Positions 32,322 through 44,745 of a DNA stretch of 64,000 bases are shown piece by piece (positions within the stretch are counted from its first letter, which is position 1; every line of letters starts with the position of its first letter). The translations under genes and the position numbers were made by a program. The notes below the pieces were generated by a model. That model searched no databases. It saw only the letters and a program-made list of their open reading frames with translations, and was not told where the DNA came from. Origin of the DNA: Clarkia xantiana subsp. parviflora (taxonomy: Eukaryota > Streptophyta > Magnoliopsida > Myrtales > Onagraceae); contig JAPTYO010000004.1 in assembly GCA_036873135.1 (NCBI GenBank), positions 1,298,322 to 1,362,321 of the forward strand, in the 5' to 3' direction.

Positions 32322-33075
32322 GTTCGATTATCATCTTTCTTCTTCTTCCTCACTACCCTTGCGATTGATGCAAGGCACTCCATGATTACATCTTCAAGAG
32401 CTTACATTCTTAACATGACTCCACATTGATATCTAGATTAGTTAGTTTATGAACGAATGGATTGCTCTAAAATCTCTGTAATTCTTATTCCTAGTTCTTT
32501 GTATGGAATGAAATGAATTACTGGTTATAATTTCCTGGATTTTCTTGGTTGATGTTCATTACAGAAACCTCAATTAATTAACTGAGTCGGGCTAAAATAT
32601 AGTCGAGTACTCAATTTCCGACCACCAGATTAAACATATCAAAATCTCAACGGTTGAGATTAAATTCGATTTTGTTATCTCTCCTAATCGGCTCAATTTT
32701 TTACATGATTGATTCTACAAGAAATTGAACAATCAGAAACTCTATAACGGTGAAATACCTTTAGTAAATTTGATTTGATTTATTCTCTCCGATCCACTCA
32801 ACTTCTTTACATGATTGATTCTATGAGGACCATTTGTTTTGTGTCCTTCCAACCCTTATTTTGGATTCTAACAATATGTGGCTATCAATTTACCTCCCCT
32901 TTTCTTAAATTATTTCCTAATTAAATCTTAAACTCATCTCTAATGAGATTTCTTCAACGGAATCCAAATTCGACTATTTCATTCAGTGGAACTATTTTTT
33001 TTCCTTCATCTAAAGTATACTTACTTCAAATTTAAAATAATCTCTACTCTCTATCGAGTTAGTTTATAAAAACAA
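32322..33075. other. BBX 3' flank and intergenic sequence
   Basis: Contains the likely BBX 3' UTR (to about 32530, with GTAATTCTTATTCC and AATGAAATGAATTA near its end). At 32575-32830 are two imperfect copies of a block with CTAAAATATAGTCGAG and CCAGATTAAAC words, related to the 3781-3939 MITE. No gene. Confidence 0.5.
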
Positions 33076-33898
33076 GGGTTAAGAACACAATAGGAACCTG
33101 AATGTTTGCCCATGTTGCCAAAAGGGGTCTGAATTGAAAAAACGGATTTTTAAGGGCCTGAATTTTGAGTTTTGTGTATAAGTGAGGTATCCGTCTATTT
33201 TTTCTGTTAAAAGTGACGGAAAGTGGTCACATGCTTGGCATGTGACCGAAAATAATTTAAAAACCCGAAAATGCCCTTTGACCAGAGTGTGTCCCTCACA
33301 TGTTTGACCTAAAAAGACCAAAATACCCTTTAAGCCACCACAGCTCCGGGGACCACCACCACTCGGCTCCGGCGACCACCACCCATCTCCGGCGACCACC
33401 ACCCCGGCTCCGACGACCACCGCCCCCTCCGGCGACCCAAAAAAACTCCGATCGGAGCCAAAAAAGCTCCGATCTGGAGCTCCGTGGCTCCGATTCGGGG
33501 CCACAGAGCTCCGACCGAATCGGAGCTTTTTTGGGCCACCGGAGGTCGCCGGAGCTGGGGTGGTGGTCGCCGAAGCTGGAGTGGTGGTCGCCGGAGCTGG
33601 GTGGTGGTTGGTGGCGGTGGCCGTGGTGGCGGTGGCCGTGGTGGCCTTAGGGCATAATTAGTGTGCAGGGGTATTTTAGACATTTCACATTTCATTAATT
33701 AAACTGATAAATTGTATAATAATTGCAAAAGGGTAATTCTGTCATTTCACGTATTTCCGTTACATTTAACAGCAAATTTGGACGGAAACTCGATTATCAA
33801 CAAAACTCAAAATTCAGACCCTTAATAATACGTTTTTTCAATTCAAACCCTTTTTGGCAACATGGACAAACATTCAGACTCTATTGTGTTCTTAACCC
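33076..33898. mobile_element. MULE-like foldback element with 9-bp duplication TAAAAACAA
   Basis: Left GGGTTAAGAACACAATAGG, right CTATTGTGTTCTTAACCC; the inverted arms are about 90 bp (continuing TGTTTGCCCATGTTGCCAAAA). The exact 9-bp duplication TAAAAACAA is at 33067-33075 and 33899-33907. The middle (33330-33650) is a GC-rich CTCCGGCGACCACCAC repeat that is itself inverted (GGTGGTCGCCGGAG). It gives proline- or glycine-rich open frames (33300-33650 plus; 33504-33079 and 33695-33330 minus) that are not genes. Confidence 0.9.
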
Positions 33899-33907
33899 TA
33901 AAAACAA

Positions 33908-36668
33908 ACATATTTTTTTCATTTACCTAGCTTGACAAGAGTTGTTAGCTCAAAGCTCATTAATCAACTACCAATCAGAGCACAATACTACCAATTTATG
34001 TGATTATATTATTGTTTTTGGACTGCTATTGGAGGTCTATATATGGTAGTGATACTATTATTAGGGAGAATAGATGCATAGCTAATTGTTGGTTAGCTTT
34101 AAACATATCATTATCTAATGTGGGGTCATTATCTCTAGTGGCTGATGTTGATTGTTTTTTATTTTCTTTAAACTTGTTGTCAGATTTGGCTAGATATTTT
34201 CAATTATTTTACCTATTTACTGACCAAATATCTTAGAGTTTCTTCTAGGCAATTTAGAAGGGTAGTATTTGTAGAGTACTTACTTTTACATGGAACCATT
34301 TGCATCTAGTCGGTTTATAAAAAAGTAAAATTTCAATTATGAATATTTTTGTATTTTTAGAGGTTCAATAAAGTTAAAACCTTTATAATTAAGGAATGGA
34401 GCATTAAATTAATAGATTATAATTATCTTATACTTTATAGCAACACGACTTATCCTAATAATAGATAGACTTCAAAACAATAGAACATATAGATCATATA
34501 ATTTTTTTTTAATATACGTAGAATAACAATAAAAAACTTATTGACCTAACAAAAAATTGCGAGATGTTAATGTCACTGCAATATCAAGTTACATTGATTA
34601 TCGCAACGCGGTTAACAATTTGTAGTGAAGTATGTATATATTTTCTAGGAACTACATAAATGGAATTGGAAAGCAATTTTAACAATAATCTAATCTCATG
34701 AATCACTCAAAACAAGGAAGGATGACAAGCATGAGGACTGGATTTGATTCAGCGGTCGAATTCAAAATTAAAATAAATATACATAATAATAAATTCACAT
34801 AATACTCCTTTGTTGTGTAAGGATAATTACGATTATATCCCATTGTAGTATTGGGTTTCTACAATTAGCTGTATGACTAGTATGAGCTAATTTAGTGGGT
34901 ATGAAGATTATTCTAATTATTAACCATTAGGATATCTGGAAAAGTGAAAAAAAAAACAAACTGCCACAGTTGATTAATGTTGGGAGTTGTCTTGCCGGCC
35001 ATGAACACCAAGTGGAAGGTTTTTTTTTTTTTTTTTTTAGCAGGAATATGCTTTAGCGTATTTTCAACCCCTAATCTGCATATAATAATCAATTAAACCC
35101 ATCTCCCCTTAATTAATTAATAAATTAAACATGTTAGAAGAATCATTAAAGACTATGATGGGAGAAATTGTGGCGGGAATTGATGGGGGTCGCAGACCAC
35201 ATGTTACACTAATTATTGTTTTATATGAAAAGGAGGATTGGTCACATTTACCCAATCACGTTTATTATAGTCGGAGGTTGCGGTTTGGCAGTTATTGTAT
35301 TTTTAAATTTATTATTAATTATTAAATTAATAACTAAAGTTATTAGTTAAGTTTGTGGACGAAACGTTAGCTCTTTCAAATGAGTATATCTTCTAATTTA
35401 GATAGAATTGATAACATGATGTATATGTGATTAAAAAAAACTTAAAAACTAACATAAATGACGGAATTGGCATTATGAAAAAGTGATTATTGGAATTTTT
35501 CTTATACTAAATCGAAGCTTTTTAATTTCGATTATGTATATGCTCTTTTTTAAAAGCAATTCCGTTATTTAGATTAGTTTATCGATTTTTTATAATCACG
35601 TGCAGCCATGCAACCAATTATATTCAAATATACATAATATTTAATAGAATTTCAATTTATTCATAAGTGACACTTACACTGCTAAATTATTTTTTAAAAA
35701 AATCCCGTTAATAGTTTTGACAAAACACCCAAACTTTGAAATCAAACCCTTTATTTATTTAAATTTGAAATTATTAGACTTATTTTTATATTGCAGTATT
35801 ATATTAAATTATTAAATACCGGGAAACAAATATAAGTACTCGCGATATTTTTTTAAAGGAAAGAAGTAGCAGGTGAAAGAAAGCACTGCAGCTGCCATAA
35901 CATAATACGTGTGGCGGAGAATCGGTGGGCTTGCCCAAAAAATCAGCAACGCAAATCTTTTGTGTGGTTGTGGTGGGATGGTATAATCACGCCCAACTTT
36001 AATTTTTTTTTTGTAAATTAATTATATATATATATATTTATTTATTTCGGGATAAAATATTACATATATTGCAAAGATGGACATAAAAGAGCGCATATTT
36101 ATATACATGGAGTTTTTAATATGTATCTAAAATAATTTCGAAAATAAATTAAAAGTATCGTATTAAAATAACTCCAATTGAATTACATCAAACAAATTCC
36201 AACACTAATTATCATAAATGGGGCTAATGCTGGAATTTATAATGGTTAGAAAACAATCAAATTTCAAAAAGGGATGTAGCTAAAATACAGTCAAATTTCA
36301 ATCTATATATCAGAATTATTGAAACCTGTGTAACAAATGAGATTTGATTTAAATATTTATTTCTTAAATTTTGAAACATTTTTCTCATGATTTAATAAGC
36401 GTAAATTCGAGTTTAGTTAATTGAATAAAAACCCTTTAAAAAAAAGAAAACAACCGGCCTGATGTGACATCAAAAGACGGATGGAGTCTGACAAGAAGAA
36501 GAGAATATATTTGGTTGGTGAAACAAACAACTCAACAAGTCAGGACTCAGGAATAGAATAGAAGAAAGGAAGCGAAGCATAGCATAGCATAGCATAGCAT
36601 TAGCATGCATACTCACAAATCACTCCTCACTTGCCTTTCTTTTACTTTACATGCTTCCACAGTTAGTC
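33908..36668. other. AT-rich intergenic stretch
   Basis: No coding frame stands out. The 64-codon frame at 35131 and 78-codon frame at 34000 have no domain features. A poly-T run of about 20 is at 35018-35038, and a pentamer run (AGCAT)n is at 36577-36608. A weak relative of the 3781 MITE may lie at 36270-36440. Confidence 0.4.
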
Positions 36669-37549
36669 GAGTGAATTCCCAAAGTAGGTTCTTCCACCAA
36701 ACTATTTCCCAAACTAGGCTCTTTTAGAAACTAATTCCCAAAATAGGTCTTTTTATTTTTTTGTAATATATATTATTTAAATTAAATCCTAAAGTTTACA
36801 ATATGTTACAAATAAACCCTAAAGAAAACTATAATTAAAAATGAAATTTAAGAAACTAAATGTATGAAAAATAAAAAATAGAAATAAAAAATAATTAATT
36901 AAATGTTAAAAATGCACATTAAAAAATAATCAAACAAACAAATTTTGTAGATTTTAATTCTAAAAAAATATGTGAAATTAAAAGAAAAAAATTTAAAAAT
37001 AAATAAATTTTGAAAAAAAATATATAATGATATACAAATTATATTCATTAAGAGTATGCCAAAAAAAAAAATACTAACTAAAATCCATTCTTAAATTTAT
37101 TCTTTTGATTTTTTAAATTTAAATTAGTTTATCCGTTATTTTTTCATTCGTTAATTTTATATATTTTTATAAATTTAACATATTTTATTTAGGGTTTATA
37201 TTTTTATACTTAAAAAAATCATGAGTATTTAGTTTCTTTACGTTTTATATCAATGTTTTTTATTTATATATTTTGGCATATTTTATTTTTAGAATTTTTT
37301 TTCAAAATTACTAATTTATTTTATGTTTTTAACTTCTACATTAATTATCTTAATTTTCAATTTTTTTTATATATTTCTTGTATGATATTTAGTTTTAGGA
37401 TCAATTGTAACAAAATATGAACTTTGGGGGTAAAATATAAAAATATAAATGATTTAAAAAAATGAAAAAACCTATTTTGGAAATTAGTTTCTGAAGAAGC
37501 CTAGTTTGGGAATAAGTTTGGCAATGAAGCCTACTTTGGGCATTCACTC
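36669..37549. mobile_element. Long-TIR MULE-like element with 9-bp duplication CAGTTAGTC
   Basis: Left GAGTGAATTCCCAAAGTAGG and right CCTACTTTGGGCATTCACTC. The inverted arms run about 95 bp, including CCCAAACTAGGCTC and AGAAACTAATT-CCAAAATAGG. The exact 9-bp duplication CAGTTAGTC is at 36660-36668 and 37550-37558. The interior is extremely AT-rich with AAACCCTAAA-like words and inverted symmetry, and has no coding content. Confidence 0.92.
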
Positions 37550-37770
37550 CAGTTAGTCAGTGAGCAAGTGCGCTCCATTGTCTCTTCTTTCAAATCATAC
37601 TTCAAACTCAATTCATTTCTGGCCGTTCATTGTATTCTATTATTATTATTATTATTATTATATATGTATTGCACTATTAATGATGACATCCTATTATTGC
37701 TCACCCATCTCACAAACATACCCGTATCATGCTAAATATAATCCTCATTCATACAAGCTCAGTTAGTAAT

Positions 37771-37945
37771 GAGAAATTCTTGAATACATCGGCTGCAACA
37801 TGTGACAGCTGATGTATTTACATCTCAGAGAGTTAAAATGTGACATGTGTCAATGTGTTAAGATATTTTTGCCACATGTCATAAGCTAATTGGTTGAAAT
37901 GTAGCACATCAACTGCCACGTGTTGCAGCTGATGTATTGAAGAAA
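37771..37945. mobile_element. Hairpin MITE
   Basis: Left GAGAAATTCTTGAATACATC and GGCTGCAACATGTGACAGC; right GCCACGTGTTGCAGCTGATG and TATTGAAGAAAATA, inverted with a few mismatches. A further internal inverted pair is TGTGACATGTGTCA and GCCACATGTCAT. One CACGTG in the right arm. Related to 2305-2447. Confidence 0.7.
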
Positions 37946-38292
37946 ATAATAGCAATTTTGCTCCATTGTCAAAACTTCAGCTAGCAATTTATTCGACCGC
38001 TCAATCCTCAACTAACAATTTGTCATGATTTTATTCATATTTCCATCCAAACTAGATAAGAATAAAGTTAACAAATACAACATATACTCCTCTAGTTTTA
38101 TTTATTCCATAATAATATGTTCATCTTGCATGGACAAGTTGCAGTAACAGGAAAATATTTCCTTTATTCATCCACACACACATTTAAAAGAAACTTCTAT
38201 AATTACCATTTTTTGAATGAAGTGAAGGGTAACTAAACTGGGTAAAGAGCTTACATAGAAGAAGTTCAGTGGTGTATAGAGGAAGAACTCCA
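37946..38292. other. Frataxin 3' flank
   Basis: No gene. Likely includes the frataxin 3' UTR and polyadenylation region on the minus strand (AT-rich, with AATAAA-like ATTTATTCC complement near 38098-38110). Confidence 0.4.
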
Positions 38293-39658
38293 CTATGATA
38301 GTTGAATGGGTGAACCGCAGAGTTTCTCCAACTCGGTCTCCAGAACTGACATTAGATTAGCCTTGTTTCTTCTGTAAATCCATCCCTTGCTGTCGGGATC
38401 CCAATCAAACCTCGACGGTCCACTGTAATAACATAATCCGAGCATTCATCAAGAACATTACACAATGTAAATACAAGCAGTAAGTTGATTTGGGCACAAA
38501 ACCTGGATTACCAACATTGTAAGACAAAAAAGTGGTCTCAAAATAAACTCTACCATTCGTTTATCATTTTCAGATTCGATATTATCGAACATGTATGAGA
38601 TTCTCAATAGCACATCTACACGGGATCTGTTTCATGGTTCCTCTTGCCAACAAAAAACGGGACTTCTAAATGCAGTAGCATTCTTGTTTAGTTATCATAG
38701 TTTTCTTGAACCGTTCAAATTGCCTCGGCATGCATTCAAGTTACTGCAGCTAACCGAATTGCAAGGAACGCTAACTGAAACCACAATCCGGGTCATGATG
38801 ATAATTCTATATATCGTGTTTTACAGTAGCTGAATGATCATATCGAAAGCTTATGATTACTATCCGGCACATGATACATTAGAGTTTCAAATACGCACCT
38901 TACGGGAGAGGAGAGCCATATTTGCCTGTTCGGTGTTTGTTTATTCAAAACATATGTGCCCAAATCTCCAAGCTTTATGGTGAGAACATCATTCTGCAAA
39001 ACCGAAACGCTCAAAGTAAGGATTAAATGCACAAATACTGGACAGTTAGCTCAAAATTTACATTCATGGATCGAGATTCCTACCCCGTAGTCTACGTCAA
39101 AACCGTCGATATCAATACTATCACCATATTCCTGATTTACAGAAAGATACAGAGTTTAGACGCTAGCTATATCAAAAACAATGGCATTGTTCCGTTTCAA
39201 TTGGGAGTAACTTTACTCTATAGTCTATGCTCTATACATATACTAAATCTCAAATCTTTCAAGCTCAATCCACTGATTCAGTTAAAGAAATTACCTCGAA
39301 CTTTTCTTGCAGGTGATGAATTGTTGAATTTGCTAGCCCATGGAATTCATCTTCCTGCAGCAGAGAACTGTATACACATCAATCTATTAGCTAACTCGAA
39401 TTCAAACTTCCAGCTCGAAACATCAGCTCAAATGCTACCAGATCATTACCTGTAATCAATCGCAGCCGGGCCGTGATCGCTGTCAAGATTCAAGGAGCCA
39501 GAGCAGAGGCATCTGCGATTTGGCGGAAACGGTAGTATGGGAGTGGTGCTCCGGCGATGGACAACCGTTGCGCCGACAAGAACTTCGCGCGAGATCGAAG
39601 AGGCCGAAGGATTCCGCAGAGCTCTAGAAAGGCATCTTCGGAGGAGCAGGGCAGCCAT
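38293..39658 (-). CDS. FH: Frataxin, mitochondrial (184 aa)
   Basis: Mitochondrial iron-binding protein that assists iron-sulfur cluster assembly on the NFS1-ISU complex. Five exons close one frame: 39658-39450, 39367-39295, 39131-39084, 38993-38899, 38422-38293. Residues 1 to about 65 are a basic, serine-rich presequence ([23 protein letters not shown]). The frataxin fold follows: [20 protein letters not shown] (helix 1), then [20 protein letters not shown] with the acidic iron-binding ridge, [20 protein letters not shown] (the conserved sheet with the [11 protein letters not shown] core), SGPSRFDWD, and helix 2, ending LCGSPIQLS as in other plants. Length matches Arabidopsis FH (187 aa). 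Start chosen at MAALLLRR; an upstream in-frame ATG at 39862 would add 68 unlikely residues. It is divergent from the LRR gene. Confidence 0.95.
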
Positions 39659-41030
39659 GTCGTTGCAACCGATCGAAGCGGCTACTATTCTTCTTCTTCG
39701 ATTCGACGGCGGTTGGTTGTTCTTGGGCCTTGGGCTCACCGAAAGCTGGCCCATTCCGATGGAAGCGGCCTTTCCATCAAACGACAGCTCAGTTGCAGAG
39801 TAGAATTTGGCGGCAATGGCATCCTCCGTCACGGGAAAGCTACTCGCCGTCTCCCTCCTCAATTTCTGCGGCCTACAATTTCTTTAAGCCGAGAAAATCA
39901 GAAAAAAGATCGCCAGTCCCCACCACCGGTATAACTGCAACTTCTTCTCATTAGCCACCACACCATCGCCAAATTCAGTTTTGGAGTTTTTCTTTTAATT
40001 ATATTCGAACCCAACAAATTAATGTCAAATACCACAGGCCCAGACTAGGGTTTCCGTGGCGGCGTGCACTTAAATCGGAATTTTCTGTTGGGGTTAGTCG
40101 AAAACCAGTAGAGGGTATCTTCTGGAATTGAAAAGGTGAGATTTTTCCTTTTCTCCTCCACCGCTAGTTTCTTTATTCCTTCTCTCTCATTCTCTGAGGC
40201 CATAATTGTTTGACAAATCGTCTGGACTTCTTCTTCTGGTTTGAGTTTGTTCCTGCTCTTCGCTTCGTCTCTGTTTTCTGGGAAAAAAAATATTATTTGC
40301 GTGCTGCTGCGATCGATTTCGGGAACCATAAGATGATCTTCTTGATTTCATGTCGATCGTCGACACGTATTCAATAGAAGTGGGTAATACCGTTACGTGC
40401 TACAGGCAGATTGTTTAATTTTCTTTTGTTTGTAGCAATTCTGGAACTTGATTCTGCAATCCGATTTTGATTATCTTCATGATTTCGTGTATATATCAAT
40501 TCGTATTCAATAGAGGTGGAGAATTCCATTTTGCTCTACAGATTGGTTGTTGAATTGACTTTTGTTTTTAGTGATTCTGCTTTTATTCTTCAATCTGTGG
40601 CTTAGTTATGAGAAGATTTGTTCATGACTTTGCTGAAATCTAATCTTCTGTCCTTTTCCATGTTCAGGCCATAACTGCTTGCTCATGTTCAGGATTCGGC
40701 TTCTATAGCAGTTACATATCTTCTTCACTCTGGCCGCTCCTGCAAGATCAAGGTGTTCTCCCACCTCAGTAAGGGTGTGGGGCAACAATGAGGGGGTGAT
40801 TTTGCTTTGCGTTCTGAGAAGATCGAGATCTTCGCATGCCTGGAGACTCTGCCGTGTATCCGAGGGTTTATCGCTCGATTATGGCTAAAGTGAAGCCTCG
40901 AAAGACTGCAGATTTCCTGTAATTTTATTCAGATTAGGATTGATTATCTTCTTTTCTTCCCTTTTTCTTGATTTGAGGTGGGTCAATAGGTGCATAGCTA
41001 GTTTGTGAATGAATTCTTCTGAATTTCTCA
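39659..41030. promoter_or_regulatory. Divergent promoter region, frataxin / LRR gene
   Basis: 1372 bp separate the two start codons. The region holds both leaders. The LRR side probably has a leader exon near 40050-40135 (GAATTGAAAAG|GTGAGATT is a good donor) and further non-coding sequence to 41030. No TATA box stands out and the sequence near 39660-39950 is GC-richer, which fits a TATA-less shared promoter. The open frames here (e.g. 39557-39934, 40329-40045) have no protein signature. Confidence 0.45.
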
Positions 41031-43497
41031 ATGGTTCGATTTTCGTGCTTCAACGGTAACATCATCAACAACAACAAGCCAAAGGTGAGTACTTTTGTGT
41101 TTCGATTAAGAATCGAATGAAGTACTAAATACCGAATTGCTTGCTGAAACTTGACCTTTCACTAGTTGAGCTAATACCAAAAGTGCAACTTGCTCACTGT
41201 CTATTTTTCCGTTAACCTTTCCCAGAAAATGTAACCGAGCTAGCAAAAGTTAAGTGTTAACTAATTCATTCATTTAGGTTAGAAAACGTCTCAGAAAAGT
41301 TCAGCTAGCAAGCAGCAGATTGAATGTTCCTCATTTGTTGGGTATTTGTAATTTAATTTTTCATTTCTGTGCAGAAAACAGGTTCTTCATTTGTTGAAGC
41401 CATGAATATACTTCAAGGTTCCTCCAAAGGTCAGACTTTGGAGAATTCAGTAACTGCAGCTGAATCGGGTAATGCAGCAATCCCTTCAATTGAGCGAGAC
41501 TGGAAATCCGTTGAGTATGAAACCACAATTCACCATGGAATGTGTCTCAAGAAAAGCAATTCAGAAATTGGGTTGCACACAGAGGGAAAAGTTTCCGAGG
41601 ATGGGGAAACCGATGAGAACGAGTATTCTTTTAATAACTCTGTTGACAATAGCAGATCGATGATACCTGATGCCAGCAACGATCAAGGGCTGAGTCCCTC
41701 AAGAAAGGAGAAATCGATTATCTCCAATGAAGATGCCCAGATATCAGAGAAAGTAGTTGTGGAAAACTTGGAAAGTTCTGATGTGGATCGGTCTTCAGGC
41801 AGGCATGATGAGAATTCCGGTGACCGTACTCCCCGGAGCCCACAATCCATCGCCAGATCACAGTCACTACCCAATTTAAGTAATTTAGCTCGTGGGGTGA
41901 ATCGGTTTGCCCCTCGATCGAGATCATCTGGGGAACTGTATGCTTTAGATAAGAGACAGACCGAGGTTTCTGTTCATGATTTGAAGCTTCATATATCGCC
42001 TGAAGAAGAAGAAGAAAGGAATTATGGTGATGATGATGATAATGATAATTCAAAGAATGCTAATGATAGATACGAGGATACGGGTGATGATCATGATAAT
42101 TTCAACTACGAAAGTTCGGCTCGAGAGTGGATCGTTCCGGTTATGGACGACCATCCATTGAATGAAAAGGACTTATCCTCTGTTCATCAGAGCAAAGATT
42201 TCAAATTGAAGAGGATAGAGGAATGGGTGTTTGATCTTCAGCCATGCAGCCCTTTGGAAGGGATAAATGAAATATCGGAAACCGAAATCGAAGATAATAA
42301 TCAGAAGAAGAGAGAACCGACTTCATCTTCCTCGAAGATCATCCCTGGAATGGAAGCTGCCAAGAGATACATCTCTGCTCTGAATCCAGCTGCCACGGCT
42401 GCACAATTGTCGAACCATGGTTTAGCGGTTATACCGTTTCTCAGTGCATTTGTGAGCTTGAAGGTTCTTAATCTATCAGGAAACGCCATAGGTTTGTTAA
42501 ATTTTCCTCTTTTGCTTTCGGGTTTTACCGTATCGTTGAATTGAATCCCGCATTTTGTTAAAGTTTCCTCTTTTGTTATCGGGTTCTACCGTATCAATGA
42601 ATTGAAAACCACATTTTGTCATGGAGTATAGTTTTGATGATGTTGATATTGATTTCTGTAGTGAGGATAACCGCGGGAGCTCTTCCTCGAGGGCTTCACA
42701 TGCTGAATTTATCAAAGAATCATATTTCGGTAATAGAAGGTTTGCGGGAGCTGACTCGACTCAGGGTTCTAGATTTGAGCTACAACAAGATATTCCGGAT
42801 TGGACATGGTATGAATTTTGATCTTCGATTCAGTAATTAACCCTAATCTTTGATAAAAATCGGATTTTTACTTGCTAATAATAATCATCTTCCATAAAAA
42901 TCTGATTTTTAACTCGTATCAGGTCTAGCTTCATGCTCTTCACTGAAAGAGCTCTACCTGGCCGGAAACAAGATCAGCGAGGTGGAGGGCCTCCACCGGC
43001 TCCTCAAACTAAACATCCTCGACCTCCGCTTCAACAAGATCTCCACCGCGAAATGCCTTGGTCAGCTCGCAGCAAACTACAACTCCCTCCAAGCCATCAG
43101 CCTCGAGGGCAACCCTGCGCAAAAAAACGTAGGAGACGAGCCACTCAAGAAGTACCTCCAAGGCCTACTCCCAAATCTAGCGTACTACAACCGGCAGTTC
43201 ATTAAGGTCCGGGCCAAGGAAGGTGGAGAGAGGTCAGTTAGGATGTTGATCGGAGCTTCGGGGATTCGGTCGGACTATAAGTCGTCGAGAAAAGGCGGTT
43301 CGAGCAAGGTCGGGTCTTCTTCTCATGCGAGGAGGAGTCGGGGCCTGGATAGTGCGGCTAAGGGGAAACAGGTCCGGCTGGCCCATGGCGATGCGAAAGG
43401 TGCAGGTGGGCTCCACCCCGGGGACAAGGTGAGGAGTCTTAGGTCGTCTGAGTCGATCCGTAAGAGCCGTAGCGTCGGGAACCTCGGTTTCCTTTGA
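41031..43497 (+). CDS. Leucine-rich repeat protein, 'outer arm dynein light chain 1'-like (630 aa)
   Basis: Plant LRR protein of the family annotated as outer-arm-dynein-light-chain-like (Arabidopsis At1g78230 type). Flowering plants lack dynein, so the name reflects the repeat only; role unknown. Exons 41031-41084, 41375-42491, 42662-42808 and 42923-43497 join in frame. The N-terminus MVRFSCFNG is conserved in the family. Residues about 20-340 are hydrophilic, acidic and probably disordered, with SIARSQSLPNL and FAPRSRSSGELYAL phospho-site-like motifs and an Asp/Asn-rich run. The SDS22-like LRR block (about 345-500) shows LKVLNLSGNAI, GLHMLNLSKNHI, LRVLDLSYNKI, LKELYLAGNKI and LNILDLRFNKI, then an LRR cap with ISLEGNPAQ and LLPNLAYYNRQ. 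A basic Ser/Arg tail ends SRSVGNLGFL. Confidence 0.9.
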
Positions 43498-43839
43498 GAT
43501 AGTTTGTGATTTGTTTGGGAATAAGGTGTGCTGTTATGTTTGCTAATAATATGAATACAATGTTGTTTAGAAAGCAGTCTGTAGATTGCTTACTGGAATA
43601 ATGCAAGAATTGTCAAGTACAGTGCCTAATATGGATAAAAGATACAAAGGTTGAGGACCCATAGTTTCAGTAAGACAAACTTTTTTTATTTACAAAAACA
43701 CCCATTCCAAATTTCCAATACAATTCTTCCTACAAGACTATTTCCTTTTTTTTTTTTTTCATCTTTCTGGTAACCAGAGTTATTGTCTATCGTTGGCTTC
43801 GATAGTAGAATCAGCCAGGCCGGAGAGGCGGTGGTTTCA
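43498..43839. other. 3' flank of the LRR gene
   Basis: Probable 3' UTR to about 43620 (AATAATATGAATACAATG near 43545-43562). No other feature before the element beginning at about 43840. Confidence 0.4.
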
Positions 43840-44745
43840 GTGGCGTAGCCAGGAATCGGGGACAGTGTTGTAAGAGTGATCAGTTTTTTTTACTCATACA
43901 CTAACCTTAAAAAAATCTAAATATCAAAATGTGTCGGAAACCAAATCATAGTTTTAGAAGAAAAGATTCAAAAGAATTAAATAAATCCTTAAATAATTTT
44001 AAAATTATATAAACTTTAAATTCTAAAACTTTATTGAATTGTGTGTATAGTTTGACTGGATTAACCCATTGAATTGTGTGTATAGTTTGACTGGATTAAC
44101 CCTAGAGGATAAAAATGTTTAAAAGTATTACATTCTAAAGTTAACCCGACCAAACTTTACACCTAACTCAATAGACTTTTAGAAAGAAAAAAACCATAAA
44201 ATTATATAAATCATTACATTAAAATATGAAAATTCAACAAACACAATGACGATTTTCCATACTTTGAAAATAAAACATAACATACTCATTAATTCATTAT
44301 CAACAGATTCAAATATATATTTTTTTAATGAAATTCACCAAAAAATATTTCGTCAAATTACTGCTCACTGAACTACGTTATGAACAAACAGATTTTTGCA
44401 GATTTTTTTGGTAGTAATTTTGTATATATTTATTTGAATAAATATATATTGTCACTTAGATAGTCAGATATAATTTTAGATATGCACTTATACATACAAA
44501 CTATATATATATTAAATATAATGAGTTAAATAGTATATACATACACATAACATTCATATTTAATGTTGCACTACTTTCCTATATTTAAATGGGGGTGCAA
44601 TATTCATTTTTTTCATAAATTGAGGGGTAGCAAAATTTACATATCCACTAGTATATACACTAATTTTTATAAAGTTGAGGGATTGCAGTTGCAATTGCAA
44701 CCACTCGAATGTACGCAGCTACGACCCTTTGTGATTTACACTGTC
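43840..44745. mobile_element. Degenerate element with CAGTGGCGTAGCCAGG end
   Basis: The left edge CAGTGGCGTAGCCAGGAATC matches a terminus seen widely in plant DNA transposons (CAGTGGCGGAGCCAG type, usually placed in hAT). The right edge GTACGCAGCTACGACCC is a decayed inverse, preceded by GCAATTGCAACC, which is also typical. No transposase. The boundary is approximate. Confidence 0.4.
44033..44102. repeat. Two 35-bp tandem copies
   Basis: ATTGAATTGTGTGTATAGTT followed by TGACTGGATTAACCC occurs twice in direct succession with no difference. Lies inside the degenerate element. Confidence 0.85.

Noticed and set aside
33079..33695. Several Pro/Gly-rich frames on both strands
   Set aside because: Produced by the GC-rich inverted repeat core of the MULE-like element.
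39446..39862. Longer frataxin start at 39862
   Set aside because: Would add 68 residues with no targeting character; the internal MAALLLRR gives a typical presequence and family length.
42933..43205. 90-codon frame in exon 4 of the LRR gene
   Set aside because: Out-of-frame shadow of a well-supported exon.
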